Notes under the pieces: generated by a model
Database searches by the model: none
Seen by the model: only the letters and a program-made list of their open reading frames with translations
What the model was told of the DNA's origin: nothing
Position numbers and translations under genes: made by a program
NCBI GenBank assembly: GCA_902475445.1
Contig: CABRZN010000090.1
Span: forward strand, 1-7,432
From: an uncultured Collinsella sp.
GTDB lineage: Bacteria > Actinomycetota > Coriobacteriia > Coriobacteriales > Coriobacteriaceae
Length of the DNA: 7,432 nt
Direction: 5' to 3'
Part shown: positions 1 through 5,035 of the stretch, piece after piece
Layout: every line of letters begins with the position of its first letter
How positions within the stretch are numbered: the first letter of the stretch is position 1

Positions 1-1
1 A

Positions 2-175
2 ATGTGTGCGGTTAATGATTTTTCGTTCGCTTTGCTTTCGTTGTTTGAAAAGCCGATTACTAAGAACGAGGTGCGCGACATTTTGAAAAAAGAGGGACTA
101 TCGGCAAACGAGGAGCAATTAAACAAGTTGGTTGATAATTGCATGAAAGCAGATATACTACAGTTGATTAGATAG
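2..175 (+). CDS. Small hypothetical protein, winged-helix-like, possibly the 3' end of a longer gene
   Basis: This open frame of 57 codons starts with an ATG at the second base of the window and ends in TAG. No ribosome binding site can be seen because the window begins here, so the frame may be the C-terminal part of a longer protein. The product reads MCAVNDFSFALLSLF and then an alternating helix pattern: 'KPITKNEVRDILKKEG' (residues 17-32), an acidic turn, a second helix around NKLVDNCMKA (41-50) and a final DILQLI strand-like end. This 'pIT..ev...L...gl' pattern resembles winged-helix DNA-binding domains, but that is inference from pattern only. The codon use is AT-rich, unlike all genes from nadE onward, which suggests recent acquisition. 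The stop lies 13 bases before the next small gene, so the two are probably co-transcribed. I do not recognise the family. Confidence 0.5.
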   Translation: MCAVNDFSFALLSLFEKPITKNEVRDILKKEGLSANEEQLNKLVDNCMKADILQLIR

Positions 176-181
176 AGGAGG
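176..181 (+). promoter_or_regulatory. Ribosome binding site of the 36-aa gene
   Basis: AGGAGG, a full consensus Shine-Dalgarno core, lies directly after the stop codon of the preceding small gene and seven bases before the ATG at 189. Its quality is the main reason for believing that the very short downstream frame is translated. Confidence 0.7.
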
Positions 182-188
182 TTTCTGC

Positions 189-299
189 ATGGACGTTATT
201 AACAAAGATCTCTTGGAGCAACTGAAAGAGTTTCAGGAAGAGGGCGTCGTGGTAGAAGTGTTCGACTTTGAGGACTACATGGATAAATTCTGCCATTAG
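189..299 (+). CDS. Small acidic peptide of 36 residues, unknown function
   Basis: The frame runs ATG to TAG and encodes MDVINKDLLEQLKEFQEEGV followed by a tail ending in Phe-Cys-His. The first half is a likely amphipathic helix (residues 5-18). Next come a short hydrophobic run of valines (20-22, 24), an acidic stretch with Asp and Glu at 26, 28 and 29, and a single Cys at 35. There is no signal peptide or membrane segment. A consensus AGGAGG lies at ideal spacing, and a strong intrinsic terminator follows 25 bases after the stop, so the gene has a clean 3' boundary. It is probably co-transcribed with the 57-aa frame upstream. It is AT-rich like that gene. It could be a small regulatory partner, an antitoxin-like peptide or the precursor of a modified peptide; nothing in the window distinguishes these, and no modification enzyme is visible. 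Confidence 0.55.
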   Translation: MDVINKDLLEQLKEFQEEGVVVEVFDFEDYMDKFCH

Positions 300-323
300 T
301 TTCGGAATTTACTCGCCTCGCTT

Positions 324-357
324 AAAGGAGAAGTCGATTATCGATTTCTCCTTTTTT
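324..357 (+). terminator. Intrinsic terminator of the small-ORF unit
   Basis: The arms 324-337 and 341-354 pair over 14 base pairs with one G-U wobble and a three-base TTA loop. The outer AAA pairs with the start of a run of six T (352-357). This is a textbook Rho-independent terminator closing the transcript of the two small genes. Confidence 0.9.
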
Positions 358-366
358 AATTAAAGA

Positions 367-372
367 TATTAT
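367..372 (+). promoter_or_regulatory. Possible -10 box upstream of nadE
   Basis: TATTAT differs from the TATAAT consensus at one position and lies in an AT-rich stretch just after the terminator. No good -35 box is present at 16-18 bases upstream; that stretch overlaps the terminator T-tract. If used, transcription would begin near 379, directly before the stem-loop at 386-432, giving a leader of about 108 bases for nadE. Confidence 0.25.
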
Positions 373-385
373 TGAATACATGCTC

Positions 386-432
386 CTAGCACAGGTTGGC
401 CTCTCAGTAAACTGGGAGGTTGCTTTGGCTAG
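386..432. repeat. Nested inverted repeat / stem-loop in the gap before nadE
   Basis: An inner 8-bp stem (CCTCTCAG at 400-407 with CTGGGAGG at 412-419, one G-U pair, TAAA loop) sits inside an outer 5-bp stem (CTAGC at 386-390 with GCTAG at 428-432). The two are separated by unpaired segments of nine and eight bases. No T-tract follows on either strand, so this is not a standard terminator. It could be a structured leader RNA of nadE or a remnant of the end of a mobile element. I could not match it to a riboswitch class that I know. Confidence 0.45.
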
Positions 433-473
433 TTAGAGATATGTGAACGTCCGTTAGACTGAATCTCAGGGTA

Positions 474-480
474 GAAGGGG
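474..480 (+). promoter_or_regulatory. Ribosome binding site that decides the nadE start
   Basis: GAAGGGG lies six bases before the GTG at 487. An in-frame TAG at 472-474 closes the frame upstream, and no other plausible initiation codon occurs before the conserved nitrilase-domain residues begin. The GTG is therefore the only supported start. Confidence 0.5.
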
Positions 481-486
481 CCTCCA

Positions 487-2487
487 GTGTCCAGATCAAC
501 TAGGCAATGCTGCGTTTCGGCTAATAAGAACGATGGCTTTTTGCGTGTGGCGGCGGCATCGCCGCAGATTCGCGTTGCCGATGTCGAGGGCAATGTCGAG
601 GTTGCATTGGCGGCTGTTCGCGAGGCTGCCGAGCGCGGCGTTCGCGCGCTGGTGCTGCCCGAGCTCAACTTGTGCGGCTATACCGCGGCCGATCTGTTCC
701 ATAACCGCACATTACTGCATGCCTGCGAGGCTGCTTTGGTGCATATCCTCGATGAGACTCGTGAGCTGCCGATTGTCTTTACCATCGGTCTTCCCGTTGC
801 AGTTGCCGAGAATATCTACAACTGCGCCGCCGTGTGCTGCGCGGGCGAGCTTTTGGGCCTTACGGCCAAGATATATCTGCCCAACTATGGCGAGTTCTAT
901 GAGCGCCGTTGGTTTGCTCCGGCGCCTGCGGATCCCGTGTGGGTTGAATTTGCCGGTCAGGGTCCGGTTCCGCTGGGTTCGGGGCTTGTCTACTGTTGCT
1001 GTGATGAGGGTGCTGAGGACCTGGTGCTGGGCGTTGAGGTCTGCGAGGATCTGTGGGTGCCGGCGCCCCCTTCGACCGAGATGGCGCTTGCCGGTGCGAC
1101 GGTGATTCTCAACCCGTCGGCCTCGGACGAGATTATCGGCAAGGCAGACTATCGCCGCAGCCTCATCTCCAATCAGAGTGCGCGCCTGTACTGTGCCTAT
1201 GCCTATGCAGATGCGAGTGAGGGCGAGTCCACGACCGATATGGTCTTTGCGGGCGAGAACCTCGTCTACGAAAACGGCTCGAAACTCGCCGCGACCAAGC
1301 TGCTCACCTGTGACATGGCGGTGGCAGACGTTGACCTTGACCGCTTGGTGGCCGAGCGCCGCCGCTCGACGACGTGGACGCGCCCGGACGATGCGCCGGA
1401 GGCCACGACCGTTGAGTTCTCGTTTGAGGGAACGCCCGCCGACGAGCCCGCCCTGCGCAACGCCTGCGACATCGACCGCGTTTTCCCGCGCGCGCCCTTT
1501 GTACCGGCCGACCATGGTGACCTGGCCGAGCGCTGCGAGACGATCCTCAATCTACAGACCGCGGGCCTCAAAACCCGCCTTGCCCACACGGGCACCAAGG
1601 CTGCGGTCATCGGCCTTTCGGGTGGCTTGGACTCCACGCTGGCGCTGCTTGTGACCGTGCGTGCCTTCGATGCGCTGGGGCTTCCGCGCACGGGTATCAC
1701 GGCGGTCTCCATGCCCGGCTTTGGCACGACGCATCGCACCAAGTCGAATGCCGAGTCGCTCGCTCGCGACCTGGGCGTGAGCTTCCGCGAGGTCTCGATC
1801 CATGCTGCCGTGGAGCAGCACTTCAAGGACATTGAGCACGATTCGGCCGTGCAGGACGTGACCTACGAGAACAGCCAGGCCCGCGAGCGTACGCAGATTC
1901 TGATGGACCTGGCCAACCAGGCTGGCGGCTTTGTCATCGGTACCGGCGACCTGTCGGAGCTGGCGCTCGGCTGGGCTACCTATAACGGCGACCACATGAG
2001 CATGTACGCCGTCAACGCGAGCGTGCCCAAGACGCTTGTGCGCCATCTGGTGCGCTATGCGGCTGATGTCTTTGGCGGGCGTATTGCCGAGGTCTTGCTC
2101 GATATCCTCGATACGCCGGTGTCCCCCGAGCTTCTGCCGCCCACGGGCGATGGCGAGATCGCACAGAAGACCGAGGATTTGGTGGGCCCGTACGAGCTGC
2201 ACGACTACTTCCTCTACTACCTGCTGCGTTTTGGCTTTGAGCCGGGCAAGATCTACCGCATGGCGCTCAAGAGCTTCGAGGGCGCCTACGACGCCAAGAC
2301 CGTCCACACGTGGCTGCGTACGTTCTATCGTCGCTTCTTTGCCCAGCAGTTTAAGCGCAGCTGCCTGCCCGATGGTCCCAAGGTTGGCTCGGTGACGCTC
2401 AGCCCGCGCGGCGATTGGCGTATGCCGAGTGACGCCAGCTCGCGTTTGTGGCTTGCTCAGATCGACGCGCTCAATGCAATTGACTGA
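487..2487 (+). CDS. nadE: Glutamine-dependent NAD+ synthetase
   Basis: The 666-residue product catalyses the last step of NAD synthesis: ATP-dependent amidation of deamido-NAD using ammonia released from glutamine, in the cytoplasm. The N-terminal nitrilase-fold glutaminase domain (about residues 17-310) shows the Glu-Lys-Cys triad: E59 in LVLPEL, K128 in AKIYLPNYGEFYE and C186 in VEVCEDLW. The C-terminal synthetase domain (about 345-640) has the ATP pyrophosphatase P-loop SGGLDST (378-384) and the family motif GTGDLSELALGW (485-496). The length is normal for the fused bacterial form. The start is a GTG with a fair ribosome binding site; it adds about 14 residues (SRSTRQCCVSANK) before the usual NDGFLRVAAASP opening. 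The gene is GC-rich, in sharp contrast with the AT-rich stretch just upstream. It is followed by an intrinsic terminator and is probably monocistronic. Identification is secure; the exact N-terminus is not. Confidence 0.96.
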   Translation: MSRSTRQCCVSANKNDGFLRVAAASPQIRVADVEGNVEVALAAVREAAERGVRALVLPELNLCGYTAADLFHNRTLLHACEAALVHILDETRELPIVFTIGLPVAVAENIYNCAAVCCAGELLGLTAKIYLPNYGEFYERRWFAPAPADPVWVEFAGQGPVPLGSGLVYCCCDEGAEDLVLGVEVCEDLWVPAPPSTEMALAGATVILNPSASDEIIGKADYRRSLISNQSARLYCAYAYADASEGESTTDMVFAGENLVYENGSKLAATKLLTCDMAVADVDLDRLVAERRRSTTWTRPDDAPEATTVEFSFEGTPADEPALRNACDIDRVFPRAPFVPADHGDLAERCETILNLQTAGLKTRLAHTGTKAAVIGLSGGLDSTLALLVTVRAFDALGLPRTGITAVSMPGFGTTHRTKSNAESLARDLGVSFREVSIHAAVEQHFKDIEHDSAVQDVTYENSQARERTQILMDLANQAGGFVIGTGDLSELALGWATYNGDHMSMYAVNASVPKTLVRHLVRYAADVFGGRIAEVLLDILDTPVSPELLPPTGDGEIAQKTEDLVGPYELHDYFLYYLLRFGFEPGKIYRMALKSFEGAYDAKTVHTWLRTFYRRFFAQQFKRSCLPDGPKVGSVTLSPRGDWRMPSDASSRLWLAQIDALNAID

Positions 2488-2516
2488 GGTTGGCCAAATT
2501 GAACCAATACGGGGTT

Positions 2517-2529
2517 TGTAAGCGTTACA
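2517..2529. promoter_or_regulatory. 13-nt palindrome, candidate operator
   Basis: TGTAA GCG TTACA is a perfect inverted repeat with a 3-base centre in the gap between nadE and the aminotransferase. It overlaps a possible -35 box (TTGTAA, 2516-2521), which is 17 bases from a weak -10-like TCTGAT (2539-2544). That placement would suit a repressor site, but no regulator gene is nearby and the promoter call is weak. Confidence 0.3.
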
Positions 2530-2555
2530 CTTTTGCAATCTGATGGCCCGTATCG

Positions 2556-2586
2556 CGCGGCGCTCTTGTCGGAGCGCCGCGTTTTT
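2556..2586 (+). terminator. Intrinsic terminator after nadE, or attenuator in the aminotransferase leader
   Basis: A perfect GC-rich 10-bp stem (2556-2565 with 2572-2581, TTGTCG loop) is followed by five T (2582-2586). It lies 69 bases after the nadE stop and only 19 bases before the ATG of the next gene. It surely can terminate nadE transcripts. If the aminotransferase promoter lies upstream of it, the same hairpin would sit in that gene's leader. Confidence 0.85.
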
Positions 2587-2605
2587 CATATCGAAAGGTA
2601 GCACC

Positions 2606-3769
2606 ATGCAGGCATCGCAGCGTCTCGACCGCTTTGGCGCGGAGGTCTTCGCCTCGCTCAACAACAAACTGCTCGCGCTGAAGGCTCAGGGCAAGACCAT
2701 TTACAACATGAGCGTGGGCACGCCCGACTTTAAGCCGTACGACCACGTGGTCGAGGCGCTCACGCAAGCAGCCCAAGATCCCGAGATGTGGAAGTATGCC
2801 TTGCGCGACCTGCCCGAACTCAAGCAAGCCGTGTGCGATTACTATGAGCGCCGCTTTGGCGTTTCGGGCCTTACGCCGTCCATGGTGCAGTCGTGCAACG
2901 GCACGCAGGAGGGCGTGGGCCATTTGGGCCTGGCTCTGCTCGATCCGGGTGACACTATTTTGGTTCCCGATCCGTGCTACCCGGTCTTTGAGGCGGGCGC
3001 CAAGATCGCCGATGCCAAGCTCGAGTACTATCCGCTGGTTGCCGAGCACAATTACCTGCCCTATGTGGCGGGCATCGACCCCGAGGTGGCCGACCGTGCC
3101 AAGTACATGATCGTGTCACTGCCCGCCAATCCGGTGGGCTCGGTGGGCACGCCCGAGATCTACGAGGAGATCATCGCTTTCGCCCGCGAGCACGACCTGT
3201 TGATCGTTCACGACAACGCATACTCGGACATTGTGTTCGACGGCGAGCCGGGCGGCAGCTTCTTGCAGTATCCCGGCGCGCTCGAGGTGGGCGTTGAGTT
3301 TTTCTCGCTCTCCAAGTCGTTTAACGTCACCGGTGCGCGCATCGGCTTTTTGGTCGGCCGAGAGGACGTGGTCTCTGCCTTTGCCAAGCTGCGCAGCCAA
3401 ATCGACTTCGGTATGTTCTTCCCGATCCAGAAGGCCGCCATCGCCTGCCTGAACGGTCCGCGCGATGAGGTCGAGGCGCAGCGTCTGAAGTACCAGGAGC
3501 GCCGCGACGCCCTGTGCGACGGTCTTGAGGACCTGGGCTGGGAGCGTCCCAACGCGCATGGCTCCATGTTTGTGTGGGCCAAGCTTCCCGGTGGTCGCAC
3601 CGATTCCATGGCGTTTTGCGAGGAGCTCATGGAGAAGGCCGGCGTTGTGGTGACGCCGGGCGCGAGCTTTGGTCCTTCGGGCGAGGGGCACGTGCGCATG
3701 GCGCTGGTTCTGCCACCCGATCAGATTGCTTTGGCTGTCGAGGCCATTCGCGAGGCGGGCCTGTATTAG
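2606..3769 (+). CDS. PLP-dependent aminotransferase, class I/II (fold type I)
   Basis: The 387-residue cytoplasmic enzyme should transfer amino groups between an amino acid and a 2-oxo acid. Visible landmarks are the substrate-side SVGTPDF (36-42), the cofactor-stacking Tyr in DPCYPVF (Y125), N175 in ANPVGSVG (the usual NPTG or NPPG), D203 and Y206 in HDNAYSDIVF, the Schiff-base lysine K237 in SLSKSFNVTGARIGF, the phosphate-binding R245 and the carboxylate-binding R364 in HVRMAL. The overall pattern resembles the LL-diaminopimelate/alanine aminotransferase-like group (DapL-type), but the substrate cannot be decided from sequence alone. The start is the ATG at 2606, backed by GAAAGG at 2593-2598; the longer in-frame start at 2543 would be translated through the terminator hairpin and lacks a binding site. 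No co-transcribed partner is obvious. Class assignment is secure; specificity is open. Confidence 0.93.
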   Translation: MQASQRLDRFGAEVFASLNNKLLALKAQGKTIYNMSVGTPDFKPYDHVVEALTQAAQDPEMWKYALRDLPELKQAVCDYYERRFGVSGLTPSMVQSCNGTQEGVGHLGLALLDPGDTILVPDPCYPVFEAGAKIADAKLEYYPLVAEHNYLPYVAGIDPEVADRAKYMIVSLPANPVGSVGTPEIYEEIIAFAREHDLLIVHDNAYSDIVFDGEPGGSFLQYPGALEVGVEFFSLSKSFNVTGARIGFLVGREDVVSAFAKLRSQIDFGMFFPIQKAAIACLNGPRDEVEAQRLKYQERRDALCDGLEDLGWERPNAHGSMFVWAKLPGGRTDSMAFCEELMEKAGVVVTPGASFGPSGEGHVRMALVLPPDQIALAVEAIREAGLY

Positions 3770-3771
3770 AA

Positions 3772-3833
3772 AGCTATTTCGCCTCGTCAATAGCTCGAAA
3801 CCGATTTCGTGCAGTTATTTTACGAATCCTGCA
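3772..3833. repeat. Three tandem small inverted repeats after the aminotransferase
   Basis: Three hairpins follow one another without gaps: AGCTATT with AATAGCT (3772-3795, 10-base loop), CGAAA with TTTCG (3796-3809, 4-base loop) and TGCAG with CTGCA (3810-3833, 14-base loop). None has a T-tract, so they are not obvious terminators. They may help stabilise the 3' end of the aminotransferase transcript, or be chance in a short, non-coding, AT-richer gap. Confidence 0.3.
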
Positions 3834-3875
3834 AACAATTTCGGTAAACGGTCGATTTTTGGCTGCGAATAGGAG

Positions 3876-3881
3876 CATAAT
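3876..3881 (+). promoter_or_regulatory. Possible -10 box for ldh
   Basis: CATAAT matches five of six consensus positions and lies 95 bases before the ldh start. No convincing -35 hexamer is seen at standard spacing. If used, transcription would begin near 3888, so that both leader hairpins (3887-3907 and 3914-3944) would be in the transcript. Confidence 0.35.
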
Positions 3882-3886
3882 CAAAG

Positions 3887-3907
3887 TCCCGATTGGATGT
3901 ATTGGGA
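3887..3907 (+). promoter_or_regulatory. First hairpin of the ldh leader
   Basis: TCCCGAT (3887-3893) pairs with ATTGGGA (3901-3907) over seven base pairs with one G-U and a 7-base loop. It directly precedes the terminator-like hairpin at 3914-3944. Whether it has a role as an anti-terminator partner or pause site is not evident. Confidence 0.3.
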
Positions 3908-3913
3908 TTACGG

Positions 3914-3947
3914 CAAGCCGCTCGGGTCGTTCCCGGGCGGCTTGTTT
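3914..3947 (+). terminator. Terminator-like hairpin in front of ldh
   Basis: A 13-bp stem (3914-3926 with 3932-3944, one T-G wobble, 5-base loop) is followed by only three T before the tract is broken. It is the only strong hairpin with any T-tract after the aminotransferase and may end that transcript. Equally, it lies between the candidate ldh -10 box and the ldh ribosome binding site, the position of an attenuator. Confidence 0.6.
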
Positions 3948-3970
3948 GTGGAGTGAGATGGGAGTTTCTT

Positions 3971-4921
3971 ATGGTTAACGAGAAGAAGGTCGCTATTGTC
4001 GGCTGCGGTTTCGTCGGTTCGTCTTCGGCGTTCGCGCTGATGCAGAGCGGTCTGTTCTCCGAGATGGTCCTCATCGACGTGGACAAGAACCGCGCCGAGG
4101 GTGAGGCCTTGGATATCGCGCACGGCATGACGTTTGCCGAGCCGATGAAGATCTACGCCGGCGATTATTCCGATGTCGCCGACGCCGCCATGATCGTCGT
4201 CACCGCTGGCGCTGCCCAGAAGCCCGGTGAGACCCGCCTGGACCTGGTCAACAAGAACGTCAGCATCTTTAAGTCCATTATCCCCGAGATTAAGAAGTCC
4301 GGCTTCGACGGCATTCTGCTCATCGTCTCCAACCCGGTCGATGTTCTGACCTACGCCGCCATCAAGATGTCCGGCCTGCCCGAGGGCCACGTCATCGGTT
4401 CCGGCACCGTGCTCGACACTGGCCGCCTGCAGCAGATGCTCGGCGCCCACGTCGAGGTTGACCCGCGCGATGTCCAGGCCTATGTCATGGGTGAGCACGG
4501 CGACTCCGAGTTTGTCGCTTGGTCCAGCGCTCAGGTTGCCGGCGTGCCACTGAACACCTTCTGCGAGCTTCACGGCCATCTGGAGCATGAGGCTGCTGAG
4601 AAGCGTATCGCCGAGGACGTCAAGAACTCCGCCTACACCATCATCGAGAAGAAGCACGCCACCTACTATGGCGTCGCCATGGCCGTCAAGCGCATCTGCA
4701 CCGCCGTCATGCGCGATGAGCAGACCGTTCTGCCCGTCTCCTCGCTCATGGTGGGCGAGTATGGCCTGTCCGATCTCGCCATCTCCATGCCGACTGTCGT
4801 TGGCCGCGACGGCGTTGTCTGCCGCGTCCCCGTCCCGCTGGACGATGACGAGCAGCATGAGCTCACCGCCTCCGCCAAGGCCCTCAAGGACATCATCGAC
4901 AGCGTCGACTTCTCCTGCTAA
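3971..4921 (+). CDS. ldh: L-lactate dehydrogenase (NAD-dependent)
   Basis: The 316-residue cytoplasmic enzyme reduces pyruvate to L-lactate and regenerates NAD+ in fermentation. The Rossmann signature GCGFVG (11-16) and D36 after LI indicate NAD over NADP. Q83 in QKPGETR, at the position that separates lactate from malate dehydrogenases, points to pyruvate. R89 on the mobile loop, N121, D149 with R152 in LDTGR, and catalytic H176 in GEHGDSE complete the active site. At the two positions that form the fructose-1,6-bisphosphate site in allosteric bacterial enzymes (R173 and H188 in standard numbering) this protein has Q154 and Q169, which suggests that it is not activated that way. The ATG at 3971 is supported by GGGAG six bases upstream; the upstream in-frame extension runs through leader hairpins and is not homologous. 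The gene is bounded by hairpins on both sides, so it is probably a single-gene transcript. Confidence 0.95.
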   Translation: MVNEKKVAIVGCGFVGSSSAFALMQSGLFSEMVLIDVDKNRAEGEALDIAHGMTFAEPMKIYAGDYSDVADAAMIVVTAGAAQKPGETRLDLVNKNVSIFKSIIPEIKKSGFDGILLIVSNPVDVLTYAAIKMSGLPEGHVIGSGTVLDTGRLQQMLGAHVEVDPRDVQAYVMGEHGDSEFVAWSSAQVAGVPLNTFCELHGHLEHEAAEKRIAEDVKNSAYTIIEKKHATYYGVAMAVKRICTAVMRDEQTVLPVSSLMVGEYGLSDLAISMPTVVGRDGVVCRVPVPLDDDEQHELTASAKALKDIIDSVDFSC

Positions 4922-4952
4922 ATCAAGCTCGCCAGAGCGAAAAGCTACAATG

Positions 4953-4988
4953 AAGGCGTCCGGGTCCACACGGCCCGGGCGCCTTTTT
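4953..4988 (+). terminator. Intrinsic terminator of ldh
   Basis: A 12-bp GC-rich stem (4953-4964 with 4974-4985, one T-G wobble, 9-base loop) leads into five T (4984-4988), starting 31 bases after the ldh stop. The T-tract runs straight into the first copy of the palindromic repeat. Confidence 0.9.
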
Positions 4989-5018
4989 GGTGCAAAGTAA
5001 CCTGACCCCAATGCACCA
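4987..5018. repeat. Palindromic repeat, copy 1 (before the hydrolase gene)
   Basis: The ends TTGGTGCA and TGCACCA are inverted to each other around a core holding AAAG, ACCTG and CCCC. It matches a second copy at 6185-6215 in the same orientation at about 28 of 32 aligned positions, with one single-base gap. It lies between the ldh terminator and the ribosome binding site of the hydrolase gene. On the minus strand the core reads GGGGTCAGG, recalling REP-type elements mobilised by IS200-like transposases; that comparison is inference. Confidence 0.75.
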
Positions 5019-5035
5019 TAGTTGATGGGAGGGCC

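Noticed and set aside
386..432. Known riboswitch class (c-di-GMP-like GCACAGG, NAD-sensing types) before nadE
   Set aside because: Only the short GCACAGG string resembles the c-di-GMP class; the tetraloop, second helix and conserved joining bases are absent, and no NAD-sensing consensus that I know fits.
324..432. CRISPR-like repeats in the AT-rich leader region
   Set aside because: There are only single inverted repeats, with no regularly spaced direct repeats.
712..1515. Long minus-strand open frame opposite nadE, and similar long frames opposite the other genes
   Set aside because: High-GC coding DNA often leaves the opposite strand open. The predicted proteins show no recognisable motifs, while the + strand frames contain full catalytic signatures.
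2543..2605. Longer start for the aminotransferase (21 extra residues)
   Set aside because: It would be translated through the terminator hairpin, has no ribosome binding site, and adds residues unlike the family; ATG 2606 has GAAAGG at good spacing.
3893..3970. Longer start for lactate dehydrogenase (26 extra residues)
   Set aside because: The extension is encoded by the two leader hairpins and the binding site itself; family members begin just before the Rossmann motif, as with ATG 3971.
3770..3970. Rex (redox regulator) operator in front of ldh
   Set aside because: No TTGTGA-N-TCACAA-like palindrome occurs in the gap; only hairpins unrelated to that motif are present.
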